NCBI RefSeq assembly: GCF_000964545.1
Contig: NZ_BBVD01000005.1
Coordinates: forward strand, 558,001 to 622,000
Length of the DNA stretch: 64,000 bases
Reading direction: 5' to 3'
Source of the DNA: Comamonas thiooxydans
GTDB lineage: Bacteria > Pseudomonadota > Gammaproteobacteria > Burkholderiales > Burkholderiaceae_C
Each line of letters opens with the position of its first letter. The first letter of the stretch is position 1. Both the position numbers and the translations under genes were made by a program. Below the pieces are notes generated by a model that did no database searches, was not told where the DNA came from, and was given only the letters and a program-made list of their open reading frames with translations. Shown piece after piece: positions 1-8,146 of this stretch.

Positions 1-122
1 GGCGGAGCCACGTTGGGAAACTGCGCCACGGGCAAGGCCGGGATCGCCAGCAGGCCGGCTAGCAGGATGAAGATCGCGACCACCCAGGCCAGCTTGGGGC
101 GATCAATAAAAAACCGGGACAT
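1..122 (-). CDS. RND efflux permease, N-terminal fragment
   Basis: Only the first 40 or so codons lie in the window; the gene runs off the left edge. The reading starts MSRFFIDRPKLAWVVAIFIL, the typical N-terminus of AcrB/MexB-type inner-membrane proton-driven drug exporters: a short cytoplasmic stretch with FIDRP, then the first transmembrane helix, then the AQFPNVAPP start of the periplasmic porter domain. It lies 64 bp downstream of the adaptor gene on the same strand, the usual adaptor-permease order, so the two should form one efflux operon. Substrate cannot be told from this piece. Confidence 0.85.
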   Translation of the reverse strand, partial: MSRFFIDRPKLAWVVAIFILLAGLLAIPALPVAQFPNVAP

Positions 123-186
123 TGTCTATCCTTGAATAAGGCTTGTCTTCTTGGCATTCAGCGCTTGCAGGACCAGCGCATAGTGC

Positions 187-1365
187 TCATTTCTTTTCCG
201 TGACTTCCGCATCTTTGACAGCGTCAGCGAGATTTGCAGCGGCAGCTCTGATCTGCACCTTGGTGCCGGGCACGGCTGCCGCAAGGCCTCCGACCAGCAC
301 TCGGGCGTTTTCCTTGAGACCCTCGGTGATATGCCAGTCGGAGCCGTACATGGCACCGGTGCTCACCTTCTGGGATTGCACAATGTCGTTCTCGTCGAGC
401 ACCAGCACATGGGCCAGTCCGTCGGCGCCGCGCTGCACCGAGCGCTGAGGCACGAGAATGGCCGCGGGATCCTCGCCCAGACCCATGGTCACGCGCACAT
501 ACATGCCGGGCAGCAGCAAGCCATCCTTGTTGGGGAATTCACCGCGCAGTGCAAGCTGGCCGGTGCCGCGATCCACCGTCACATCCGAAAACAGCATGCG
601 TCCCTGGCGCTTTTCGTCCAGACCGTCCGCCACCAGCGTCACTGGAGCACTCTTCTGCGACTGCTCTCCCTGTTGCTGTGAACGCAAGCGCGTGGCCAGC
701 GCTGCGGTCTGACGGAAATCGGCATAAATGGGGTCAAGCTGCTGTATCACTGCCATCGGTGTGGCCTCCCCCTGGCCGACCAGGGCGCCTTCCGTCACCA
801 GCGCACGGCCGATGCGGCCCGCAATCGGGGCCCTCACCGTCGCATAGTCCAGGTTCAGGCGTGCCGCCTCTACTTCGGCCTGGGCCGATTGACGCGTGGC
901 CAAGGCGCTGTGCAGCGCAGCCTTGGCGCTGTCGAAATCCTGGCGACTCACGGCTTCCTGTTTCACCAGCGGCTCGTAACGACGCACCACGGACTGAGCA
1001 TCGGAGAGCGCGGCCTCGGCTCGCGCCAATTCGCCCCGGGCCCGCGACAGCGCCGCGCGCAGCGGTGCTGGGTCGATGTTGAACAGCACCTCTCCGGCCT
1101 TCACATCGGCACCTTCTTTGAAGTTGCGGCTCAGCACGATACCTGGCACCCGCGCACGCACCTCCGCCACACGTACGGGCTCGATGCGCCCGGGCAGCTC
1201 AGCGCTGAGGCTCAGCGCCCTGGGCTTGACGGTCACCACATCCACCAGCGGCAATTCCTGAGACGGTCCGCCCGCTTCCGACTTGATGCAGCCGGCCAAC
1301 ATCATTGCGGCTGCCAATGCGGCCAGGGCCGACCAGGCACGCACATTCTGGCTTTTCTTCTTCAT
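187..1365 (-). CDS. RND efflux periplasmic adaptor lipoprotein (AcrA/MexA family)
   Basis: A 392-residue membrane-fusion protein that links an RND permease to an outer-membrane channel. The N-terminus is a lipoprotein signal with lipobox LAGC, so the mature protein is lipid-anchored at about Cys26. Next come a beta-barrel/lipoyl half (VRARVPGIVLSRNFKEGADVKAGEVLF), an alpha-hairpin rich in Ala, Arg and Glu (about residues 100-165), the second lipoyl half (LDYATVRAPIAGRIGRALVTEGALVG) and a beta-barrel domain. Length is normal for AcrA/MexA. It is divergent from a TetR gene, with palindromic sites between, which suggests local repression relieved by a ligand. The exported compound is unknown. 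Confidence 0.92.
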   Translation of the reverse strand: MKKKSQNVRAWSALAALAAAMMLAGCIKSEAGGPSQELPLVDVVTVKPRALSLSAELPGRIEPVRVAEVRARVPGIVLSRNFKEGADVKAGEVLFNIDPAPLRAALSRARGELARAEAALSDAQSVVRRYEPLVKQEAVSRQDFDSAKAALHSALATRQSAQAEVEAARLNLDYATVRAPIAGRIGRALVTEGALVGQGEATPMAVIQQLDPIYADFRQTAALATRLRSQQQGEQSQKSAPVTLVADGLDEKRQGRMLFSDVTVDRGTGQLALRGEFPNKDGLLLPGMYVRVTMGLGEDPAAILVPQRSVQRGADGLAHVLVLDENDIVQSQKVSTGAMYGSDWHITEGLKENARVLVGGLAAAVPGTKVQIRAAAANLADAVKDAEVTEKK

Positions 1366-1421
1366 GGCTTTTGAGTCTTGTCAAATCTTGAAAGAAGCGC
1401 ATGATGCATGAAAATATTTTT

Positions 1422-1439
1422 TGAATCAAATTTGATTCA
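1422..1439. promoter_or_regulatory. Perfect 18-bp palindrome, likely TetR operator of the efflux operon
   Basis: TGAATCAAATTTGATTCA is an exact palindrome 57 bp upstream of the adaptor start, in the divergent region between the efflux operon and the TetR gene. The half-site recurs as ATTGATTCA at 1451-1459. Repeated half-sites in a TetR/efflux divergent region are the classic operator layout. Assignment to this regulator is an inference. Confidence 0.65.
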
Positions 1440-1512
1440 TTAATACCTATATTGATTCATGGCATTTTGATACCAAGTAAAGTTGCTATCCCAAGCTTTT
1501 AGGCCCGCCGCT

Positions 1513-1530
1513 TGAATCAAAATAGGTTCA
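1513..1530. promoter_or_regulatory. Second, imperfect operator-like site before the TetR gene
   Basis: TGAATCAAAATAGGTTCA keeps the full left arm of the perfect palindrome at 1422-1439 and six of nine bases of the right arm. It ends 28 bp before the regulator start, so binding here could give autorepression. Confidence 0.5.
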
Positions 1531-1558
1531 TCCGTATCCGCCCCAACCGGAGCCACGA

Positions 1559-2122
1559 ATGACGACCGCCCCCCACGACAACACAGCAATCCTCCCCCCA
1601 TTGGCCCTGGCCCTGGTCAACCACCCGCGCGCCACGCTGCAAGAACTGGCCAAGGCCATAGGCATCAGCAAGGCCACGCTCTATCGCTTCTGCCCCACGC
1701 GCGATCTGCTGATCAAGCGCCTGCTGGAGCAAAGCCTGCGCACGCTGGACGATGCGCTGGACGAAGCCCGCATCGAGGAAGGCCCGGTGCTCGAGGCCCT
1801 CAAGCGCCTCAATGCCAAGCATCTTGAACACCGCGAATTCACGCTGTTCCTGACCTATTACTGGAATGAAGTCGAAAAACCCATGGAGGAAAATGCGATC
1901 TGGGAACCCAAGGTCGACGCTTTTTTCCTGCGCGGCCAACAGGAAGGCGTGTTCCGCATCGATTTCAGCGCCGCAACGCTGACCGAGCTGTGGCTGGGTA
2001 CCGTGATCGCGCTCATCGATGGAGAGCGCCGCGGTCGCATCCCGCGCGCCCCGCTGGCACAGCTTGCCGAGCAGGCGTTTTTGCAGGGAGTCATGCGCCA
2101 GGATGGGACGGCGACAGCCTGA
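1559..2122 (+). CDS. TetR/AcrR-family transcriptional regulator
   Basis: A 187-residue one-component regulator. The N-terminal helix-turn-helix reads LQELAKAIGISKATLYRFCPTRDLL at about residues 28-52, the TetR DNA-binding signature with the YRFC/YYHF-type recognition helix. The C-terminal part is the variable ligand-binding and dimer domain. It is divergent from the RND adaptor, the normal place for a local efflux repressor. The tail after the HTH is short but in family range. Ligand unknown. Confidence 0.85.
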   Translation: MTTAPHDNTAILPPLALALVNHPRATLQELAKAIGISKATLYRFCPTRDLLIKRLLEQSLRTLDDALDEARIEEGPVLEALKRLNAKHLEHREFTLFLTYYWNEVEKPMEENAIWEPKVDAFFLRGQQEGVFRIDFSAATLTELWLGTVIALIDGERRGRIPRAPLAQLAEQAFLQGVMRQDGTATA

Positions 2123-2251
2123 CAGAATCGACCCGGACTGCAGCCTTAGCGGCAATACCTGCCTGCAACTGCACCATGGTCATGCCGTTCCCCTGCAACG
2201 CGAGTTCGCGTGCCTTCACACTCGTTTTCACAACCAGAGAGTAGCCTTGTC

Positions 2252-2644
2252 ATGATCAGTCACCTCGACCACCTGGTTCTCACCACGGCCAACGAAGCCC
2301 AATGCATACGCTTTTACACCGAAGTCCTCGGCATGCGGCTGGAATCCTTCATCGGCGGCACCCCGCCCGTGGAGCGCAAGGCCTTTGTGTTCGGCCGGCA
2401 GAAGATCAATCTGCATGTGAAAGGGCGCGAGTTCGAACCCAAGGCCCACACGCCTGTGCCCGGTGCCCTTGATCTGTGCTTTCTGGCCTCGGTGCCGCTG
2501 GACGAGGTCATCGCGCGTCTGCAGCAGTTGTCGGTTCCCATCGCCGAAGGCCCTGTGATGCGCACCGGTGCCACATCGAAAATCCGCTCCATCTATGTGC
2601 GTGACCCCGACCTGAACCTGATCGAGATCTCGGAGCCGGCCTAG
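2252..2644 (+). CDS. VOC-family (glyoxalase/bleomycin-resistance-like) protein
   Basis: A 130-residue single vicinal-oxygen-chelate domain protein: ISHLDHLVLTT at the start (first metal-ligand His), the FYTEVLGM motif, and DPDLNLIEISEP at the end with the C-terminal Glu ligand. I placed the start at the ATG giving MISHLDHLV because homologous proteins begin there; an in-frame start 42 bp upstream would only add an unconserved tail. Close relatives are often called virulence or glyoxalase proteins, but the true substrate is not known. It stands alone, convergent with the Sel1 gene. Confidence 0.82.
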   Translation: MISHLDHLVLTTANEAQCIRFYTEVLGMRLESFIGGTPPVERKAFVFGRQKINLHVKGREFEPKAHTPVPGALDLCFLASVPLDEVIARLQQLSVPIAEGPVMRTGATSKIRSIYVRDPDLNLIEISEPA

Positions 2645-2660
2645 CCGCCCTCGCGCTGGC

Positions 2661-2692
2661 AAGCCGGGGCCTCTGAAAACGGCCCCCCGCTT
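2661..2692. terminator. Hairpin between convergent genes
   Basis: AAGCCGGGGCC and GGCCCCCCGCTT form an imperfect GC-rich stem with a short loop, placed between the stop codons of the VOC gene and the Sel1-repeat gene. It could end transcription from both sides. No long T-run follows. Confidence 0.5.
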
Positions 2693-2698
2693 GTCAGT

Positions 2699-4036
2699 TC
2701 AGAGCTGTGCCAAAGCCTTTTTTGCCGGTGCATGGCCTTGCTCTGCGGCGCGCTGCAACCACTCACGAGCCTGCTTGGCATTCTTCTTCACACCCAGACC
2801 GTCCCGGTACAAAGTTCCCAGCGCGTACTGGGCCGGGGCATCCTGCTGCTCGGCGGCCAGACGGTACCACTTGAGCGCCTGAGGCAGGCTCTTGCCCACA
2901 CCCTCGCCGTTCTCGTACAAGGTGCCCAGGTTGTACTGGGCCTTGGCATAGCCTTGATTGGCTGCCATGGTGAACCACTTGGCGGCCTCGGTGTAGTTGG
3001 GTTGCGCAAAGCCCTTGCCCAAATATTGAAAGACACCGACGTTGTACTGGGCCAGAACATTGCCCTTGAGAGCCGAGTTCAGGTTCTCCATGTATTCCAT
3101 GGACTGCGCAGACTCCGCGGACTTGGGCGACGAAGCGGAGAGCTGCTCCAGCCGCTGCGCCGCCGCTGCATGCTGGTACTTCAGCGCCTGGGTGTAATAG
3201 GCGATCGCTTCTTTTTCGTTGCGATACTCGCCCTCGCCCTGCTCGAACAGACGGCCCAGTTCATAGTAAGCCTCGCCCGAGCCGCGGATGGCAACAGCGT
3301 GCAGCAGCAGCACGGCCCGCTTGTAGTCGGGGGCCACACCCTGGCCTTCGAAGCAAATCTTTCCCAGCAGCAATTGGGCCTTCTGCACGCCTTTGTCTGC
3401 CAGCGGGGTCAGCCATTTCGCAGCTTCGGCACGATTCTTCTCCACGCCTTCGCCAAGGTAGTACATCTCGGCCACGGTGAACTGCGCAAGCACATCGGCT
3501 TGCTGGGCCGCCTTCAGATACCAGCGAAACGAGGCCTGCAAATCCTGGGCAAGCAACTCGCCTTTGCGGTAGACAAAGCCCAGGCTATTTTGTGCCGTTG
3601 CAGAGCCCTGTTGCGCGGCGCGCTCCAGCCATGCGACACCTGTTGCGGCATCCTTCTCAACCGCTTCGCCTTTTAGATAAATAGTTCCCAGCAGGTTCTG
3701 CGCATCGAGATTTCCGGCGTTTGCAGCCTGATGAATGTGTGCCAGGCCTGCCTCAGGATCCTTTTTCACACCTTCGGCACCCAGCACATAGACCAGACCC
3801 AGCAGATACTGGGACGGCGCATGCTGCTGATCGGCGGCCAGCCGCAGCCAGCGCAAGGCATCGTCGGCATTCTTTTCCACGCCCTTGCCGTAAAGATAGG
3901 CTTTTCCCAACTCGTACTGTGCCGCGACATCTCCTGTCTTCGCGGCATTGACCATTTCGCTGGGCTGAGCCTGCGCACAACCCCAAACTGACAGCCAAGC
4001 CGACAGAACCAAAGCACCAGACCATCGCGCAAGCAT
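2699..4036 (-). CDS. Exported Sel1-repeat protein
   Basis: A 445-residue protein with a clear signal peptide ending near CAQAQ, then a solenoid of about eleven Sel1-like (TPR-type) repeats. Each repeat follows A-x-xQYxLGxxYxxGxGVxxNxxxAxxWxxxAAxQGxAxAQ, for example residues 38-73 and again near the C-terminus (NAKQAREWLQRAAEQGHAPA). A non-repeat linker rich in Ser lies around residue 300. Sel1 solenoids are protein-interaction scaffolds; the export signal puts this one in the periplasm or at the envelope. It is monocistronic. No enzyme domain is visible and its partner is unknown. Confidence 0.88.
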   Translation of the reverse strand: MLARWSGALVLSAWLSVWGCAQAQPSEMVNAAKTGDVAAQYELGKAYLYGKGVEKNADDALRWLRLAADQQHAPSQYLLGLVYVLGAEGVKKDPEAGLAHIHQAANAGNLDAQNLLGTIYLKGEAVEKDAATGVAWLERAAQQGSATAQNSLGFVYRKGELLAQDLQASFRWYLKAAQQADVLAQFTVAEMYYLGEGVEKNRAEAAKWLTPLADKGVQKAQLLLGKICFEGQGVAPDYKRAVLLLHAVAIRGSGEAYYELGRLFEQGEGEYRNEKEAIAYYTQALKYQHAAAAQRLEQLSASSPKSAESAQSMEYMENLNSALKGNVLAQYNVGVFQYLGKGFAQPNYTEAAKWFTMAANQGYAKAQYNLGTLYENGEGVGKSLPQALKWYRLAAEQQDAPAQYALGTLYRDGLGVKKNAKQAREWLQRAAEQGHAPAKKALAQL

Positions 4037-4224
4037 TGCTTCCCCTGTTCACAAAAAAAGGGGAGTATATAGAAGCAATACCTTGCCCATAAAGCGTTGG
4101 CAGCTATCAAAACCATACTTCCCCACCTCAACACGGAGACGGCTGCCAATGCAGCTCATGCTTGACTGCAGGCACTAGACCGCCAGGTGGCCCGCAAAAT
4201 CTTTCCTGGTCCCCGGCTCGCTGC

Positions 4225-4260
4225 GGCTGGGGCTGGGGCTGGGGCTGGGGCTGGGGCTGA
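4225..4260. repeat. GGCTGG hexanucleotide tandem repeat with G-quadruplex potential
   Basis: Five exact copies of GGCTGG plus a near copy give five runs of GGGG separated by CT on the + strand. Four or more G4 runs with 2-nt loops is a textbook quadruplex-forming pattern. It lies in the 254-bp gap between the end of the VOC gene and the start of the Sel1 gene. Confidence 0.85.
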
Positions 4261-4290
4261 GCACCGGCAACGGCCAAGAACCTCTTTGGC

Positions 4291-4683
4291 TCAGGCAGCC
4301 ATGGGCGTGCAAAGCTCCACTACGCAGCCGTCGGGGCAACGCAGATAAGACACCATCTGACCCCAGGGCTTGGCCGTCGGAGCGGCCATCTCGATGGCGC
4401 CGGCGCTCAGCGCATTCCGATGGGCCTGCACGATCTCCTCCGTGACCAGCGCGATTTCAAATCCCAATGGCTTGGCAGAGCTGTGCGCTTCGACATGGCC
4501 TCCCGGAAAATTCAACGCGCCCAGTTCATGGGCGGCAAATGCCAGCGTGGTCTGCCCTGTCTCGAGCTCGCCGTAGGTTCCGGATTCATGCAGAAAACGC
4601 TGTTGTATGCCGAATGCCCGGCTAAAGAATTCCAGCGATGCCGAGACATCCGGGACGTAGATGATTGTGTAACCCAATTTCAT
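4291..4683 (-). CDS. VOC-family protein (glyoxalase superfamily)
   Basis: A 130-residue VOC protein: MKLGYTIIYVPDVSASLEFFSRAFG is the first beta-alpha-beta unit, GELETGQTTLAFAAHE the second strand set with a Glu ligand, and PWGQMVSYLRCPDGCVVELCTPM the closing metal-binding strand. It resembles small lactoylglutathione-lyase-like proteins, but metal ligands are only partly conserved, so it may bind rather than convert its ligand. It is not closely related in sequence to the VOC protein at 2252-2644. Start agrees with family alignments. Confidence 0.8.
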   Translation of the reverse strand: MKLGYTIIYVPDVSASLEFFSRAFGIQQRFLHESGTYGELETGQTTLAFAAHELGALNFPGGHVEAHSSAKPLGFEIALVTEEIVQAHRNALSAGAIEMAAPTAKPWGQMVSYLRCPDGCVVELCTPMAA

Positions 4684-4832
4684 GAAGGCATCCTCTCAAA
4701 ACCCAACCGAATTTGAACGGTCGCATCTTTACCGCTCAAGACCATTGCCTGCATCATCCTACTCAGCAAAAACGGCAAAGGCCTTGAAACGCTTCAAGGC
4801 CTTCCGGGGAACGGTCAGATTCAAGCTCTCAT

Positions 4833-5597
4833 CTATAGCCCCATGCCCAGAATCGAGTTATCGGCATGCAGCTCGCTACCGCTCATGACACTGGACTCGT
4901 CGCTGGCCAGGAACAGCACCAGTTGCGCGATGCGCTCGGGCATATAGGCGCGGCCGGCGCGGTTGAGTTTGGGGTCGTGCAAGACCATTTCCTTGCTCAC
5001 GCCCTTTGGCAGCGAAGCCTGCATCATGGGCGTATAAATGCCATCGGGATGAATGGAGTTGACGCGAATCGCATAGCCTTGCTTGCGACAGTTCAGAGCA
5101 GCGGCGCGCGTCAGCGCGGACACTGCAGCCTTGCTGGCGCTGTAGCCGGCATATTGCTCCACGGGCAGCCAGCTGGATACCGAAGCCATATTGATGATGG
5201 AGCCACCGGCCTGCTTCATCGCCGCAATGCCCTGCTGGCAACCGATGAAGACCGACTCGGTGTTGATCTTGAGCAGGCGGCTGAAATCCTCCAGACGCCC
5301 TGTTTCCATATCACCAGGCAGCAGGATGCCGGCATTGTTGACCAGTACATCGAGCCTGCCAAGACGTTGCTGCACCGCCGCCATCACAAGCGTCCAGTCC
5401 GTCTCGCTGCTCACGTCATGGCGAACAAACATGGAGCCTTCGCCCAATTCAGCCGCCAGTTGCTGCCCCGCCGTTTCATTGATATCGCTGAATGCGACCT
5501 TGGCGCCTTCACCAAGAAGCAGCTTCACCACCTCCAGACCCACACCGCTGGCACCACCAGTGACCAGCGCCACCTTGCCCTGCAAACGATTTGTCAT
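4833..5597 (-). CDS. 3-beta/17-beta-hydroxysteroid dehydrogenase (SDR)
   Basis: A 254-residue classical SDR that I recognise as the NAD-dependent 3-beta/17-beta-hydroxysteroid dehydrogenase of Comamonas testosteroni; long stretches and the C-terminal ELHADNSILGMGL agree with the known enzyme as I remember it. It oxidises 3-beta- and 17-beta-hydroxyls of C19/C18 steroids, an early step of steroid use. Visible features: cofactor motif TGGASGVG (14-21), NNAG (87-90), Asn112, Ser139, and YSASK with Tyr152 and Lys156. A good ribosome site (AGAGGAG) precedes the start. A hairpin with a T-run separates it from the upstream DUF1329 gene, so it probably has its own promoter at about 5598-5650. Confidence 0.96.
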   Translation of the reverse strand: MTNRLQGKVALVTGGASGVGLEVVKLLLGEGAKVAFSDINETAGQQLAAELGEGSMFVRHDVSSETDWTLVMAAVQQRLGRLDVLVNNAGILLPGDMETGRLEDFSRLLKINTESVFIGCQQGIAAMKQAGGSIINMASVSSWLPVEQYAGYSASKAAVSALTRAAALNCRKQGYAIRVNSIHPDGIYTPMMQASLPKGVSKEMVLHDPKLNRAGRAYMPERIAQLVLFLASDESSVMSGSELHADNSILGMGL

Positions 5598-5651
5598 CTA
5601 CGTCTCCTCTTGTTTTTCCAAGCCCTGAGCAGGGCATTGTTACTGCCACAT

Positions 5652-5676
5652 AAAAAAGGAGGCGCAAGCGCCTCCT
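5652..5676 (-). terminator. Rho-independent terminator after the DUF1329 gene
   Basis: On the minus strand AGGAGGCGC-TT-GCGCCTCCT forms a 9-bp perfect stem followed by TTTTT. It lies 65 bp past the DUF1329 stop and 55 bp before the steroid dehydrogenase start, so it should limit read-through between the two. Confidence 0.8.
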
Positions 5677-5740
5677 GACTTGAATGGCAAAAGCCCGCAG
5701 CCACACAAACTACGCCACAAGCTGTTTGCCGGATTCATTT

Positions 5741-7123
5741 TTAGTTGCCTGCGTTACGCGCTGCTTCGGGCGTAAACATGGCTGCAGTCATATTGCCCTT
5801 GTTCAAGACGGGACCCTGGGGGCGCTCCTGGAACAGGTTGTAGGCCACATAGCCGCCAGAGTTCAGGTCGTGATAGAAGCTGGTGCCCGCATGCCAGATC
5901 CTTGCGTCGAAGGCGTAGTAATGATTGACCACCGCCTGCAGCCACAGCTGGCCGCGTGCATCGTAGTAATCGCTCATCAGTGCCTGCCCGGTATCTTCAT
6001 CGAGGAACAGCACGCGCTTGCCGAACATGTGGCGGTAGCCATCCTTGAGCGAAGCCTCAAGCACCCAGACCCGGCGCAGCTCGTAGCGCATGTAGTCGGG
6101 GTTTTCATGACCAGGTTTGAGCAGATCGGCATACTTCACGTTGCTGCCGTGAATCTTGTAGGCATTGGCCGGCACATAGACTTCCTTCTTGCCCAGCGAC
6201 TTCCAGTTGTAGCGCTCGGGCGAGCCGTTGAACAGGCGATCGGAGTCAATCGTCAGCTTGCCACCGGTGCCCGACAATGGCTGGTCAAAACCGTACTCGG
6301 GAATCTGGCGCACACGACGTGTGCCGGGGTCATAGCTCCAGCCCAGGCGCTTTTCCTTGCCAAACTCAACCGGCTCGGAAACCACGCTGACGCCGCCTTT
6401 CTCGCGTTCGGGCAACTTGACCGCATTCATGCCCTGGGACATGGGACTGCCCAGTGGCTGTCCTGCGTTGGCCGGGTCGTTGATCTGACTGAAAGCGCGA
6501 TTGTCGGCACGACCCCAGACGATGCTGCCATCGGCCAACACATTGGCGTTATCACGCAGCGTGTGTTCGGTGAAAGCACGCGAAGGCAGCAGATTGTTGA
6601 AGGCCAGCTCAAGTCCATTTCTGGGGAACGGGAAGGGCAGCGCCCCCTTGACCGCGCCCGTTGTGCCCTGACCGTCTGCGTTCATCACGGCATCCTGGGC
6701 ATTCTTTCTGGCCGCCGCGCAGACGGCATCCGAGAAGCGAAAGTCACGGTGGCCCTGATAGACCGGAATGCGATAGGTCTTGGGGTATTTGGCAAACATG
6801 GCCTTCTGCCCCTCGCTCAGGCGCTCGCCATACTGCGCCAGATTCTCAGCCGTGATGGTGAGCAACGGCTTTTCACCGGCATAGGGGTCCACCGGGTGCT
6901 GGCCAGCATGCGGGTTGTATTGAATGCCAGGCGGCGTACCCAGCCATTTGCCCGTGAACTCGGGTACACCACTGGCTGTACCCGCTTTTTCTCCTCCCGT
7001 GCAGGTCAACGACTTGCCCAGCCTGGCCAGCTCATCGGGCGTCGCCTTGGCCCAAGCCCCCCCCACAAACAATACACCTGCAGCCAAGACCGCCAGCAAA
7101 CGGGGTCCCTCTCCTAACTTCAT
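5741..7123 (-). CDS. DUF1329 exported protein (LolB-like)
   Basis: A 460-residue DUF1329 protein with a cleavable signal peptide (MKLGEGPRLLAVLAAGVLFVGG, cleavage near AWA-KA). DUF1329 proteins have a LolB-like lipocalin-type fold. In steroid and alkane degraders they usually sit with DUF1302/FadL genes and are thought to help move hydrophobic substrates across the envelope. The body has the family features PEFTGKWLGTPPG, the RTYRIPVYQGHRDFRF-like strand and the C-terminal YDARGQLWLQAVVNHYY. I chose the ATG at 7123 because AAGGAG lies seven bases before it; an ATG 21 bp upstream has no such site. No DUF1302 partner is in the window. Position next to the steroid dehydrogenase suggests a role in steroid uptake. 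Confidence 0.85.
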   Translation of the reverse strand: MKLGEGPRLLAVLAAGVLFVGGAWAKATPDELARLGKSLTCTGGEKAGTASGVPEFTGKWLGTPPGIQYNPHAGQHPVDPYAGEKPLLTITAENLAQYGERLSEGQKAMFAKYPKTYRIPVYQGHRDFRFSDAVCAAARKNAQDAVMNADGQGTTGAVKGALPFPFPRNGLELAFNNLLPSRAFTEHTLRDNANVLADGSIVWGRADNRAFSQINDPANAGQPLGSPMSQGMNAVKLPEREKGGVSVVSEPVEFGKEKRLGWSYDPGTRRVRQIPEYGFDQPLSGTGGKLTIDSDRLFNGSPERYNWKSLGKKEVYVPANAYKIHGSNVKYADLLKPGHENPDYMRYELRRVWVLEASLKDGYRHMFGKRVLFLDEDTGQALMSDYYDARGQLWLQAVVNHYYAFDARIWHAGTSFYHDLNSGGYVAYNLFQERPQGPVLNKGNMTAAMFTPEAARNAGN

Positions 7124-7294
7124 GCCTAGTCTCCTTGGATGCATCCGCCATGCATCTACCTGTCATTGAACTTCTCTTATCGTTCTTCTTCCTTGCCCAC
7201 TCGCGATTCGGAAGCAACGAAATCATTGTTCGACCGGCGACAATCGCAAACATCGTCAATTAGGACTAGCGCAGGCAGACGCCAGCAACAGACA

Positions 7295-7319
7295 CAAAAA
7301 AGCGGGCCATTGGCCCGCT
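7295..7319 (-). terminator. Rho-independent terminator of phaR
   Basis: Minus-strand AGCGGGCC-AAT-GGCCCGCT stem followed by TTTTTTG, 20 bp beyond the phaR stop codon. Confidence 0.85.
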
Positions 7320-7338
7320 CGGGAAAAGCAGTTTTCGT

Positions 7339-7884
7339 TCAGCGCTTGATGCCGAACACACCCAGCATCTGCTCCGTCTGCTTTTGCATCTGCTCCTGCA
7401 TCTGCGTGAACATGTTCTGGGACTGCTCCATATAGCTGCCCATCAAACCCTGCATGGCTTGAGGCTGCATGCTCATGAACTGCTTCCAGGCCTCGGGATT
7501 CATGCCCTGGGACTGGCCCGCAAGCTTGCTTTGGAAGTCCGTGAACATCTGCACGTTCTTTTCGATGTAGCTCCCCATGAAGCCCTGCATGGCATGACCG
7601 TAGAAGCGAATGATGTTGGCCAGCATTGCCTCGGAGAACATGGGAGCCCCGCCCGCTTCTTCTTCCAGAATGATCTGCAGCAGGATGGAACGCGTCAGGT
7701 CTTCATTGGTCTTGGCATCCCTGATGACCACCGGCTCGCTATCCATGACCAGTTGCTTGACCTCGGCCAGAGTGATGTATGAAGAGGTATTGGTGTCGTA
7801 GAGGCGGCGATTGGGATACTTCTTGATGATTCGCTGGCTCCCCACCTGGACATCACCCTCTTTGCCCTCTTTGCTTTCTTGCAT
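7339..7884 (-). CDS. phaR: Polyhydroxyalkanoate synthesis repressor PhaR
   Basis: A 181-residue PhaR. The N-terminal DNA-binding domain (about 17-80) carries RIIKKYPNRRLYDTNTSSYITL, the PhaR signature. Two PHB-accumulation regulatory motifs follow, FYGHAMQGFMGSYIEKNVQMF and MQGLMGSYMEQSQNMF, and then a Met/Gln-rich coiled tail. PhaR binds nascent poly-3-hydroxybutyrate and DNA and represses phasin and its own gene until polymer is present. No pha synthesis gene is next to it here, so it acts at a distance. A terminator follows. Confidence 0.95.
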   Translation of the reverse strand: MQESKEGKEGDVQVGSQRIIKKYPNRRLYDTNTSSYITLAEVKQLVMDSEPVVIRDAKTNEDLTRSILLQIILEEEAGGAPMFSEAMLANIIRFYGHAMQGFMGSYIEKNVQMFTDFQSKLAGQSQGMNPEAWKQFMSMQPQAMQGLMGSYMEQSQNMFTQMQEQMQKQTEQMLGVFGIKR

Positions 7885-8146
7885 CGCAAGTCCTTTATGT
7901 TCTGGGGGTCGGCCCCGTCGTCAATTGAGCTATTGCAGTGCAACAGATTTTAGGCAGTGCACAAGCCGCATCGGCAAGCAGTAACCCTGACAACCCTGCT
8001 TGTCCGTGTTGCAACAAAGTCGCACCACCGTCACAGCCAGCATCAGGTCTTTGCCATTTATTCACAAAAAACAGTTTGCCGTCTATCGAAATCAAGCTTG
8101 CAGAAGGTTTACAGTGCCTCTCGTTGTTTGACGAAAGGCTCAACGG

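Noticed and set aside
2699..4036. Repeated DNA in the Sel1 gene as a possible CRISPR or satellite
   Set aside because: The repeats are in-frame, diverged protein repeats, not identical DNA units with spacers.
5684..7117. A 477-codon open frame on the + strand
   Set aside because: It is antisense to the DUF1329 gene, which has a signal peptide and a good ribosome site.
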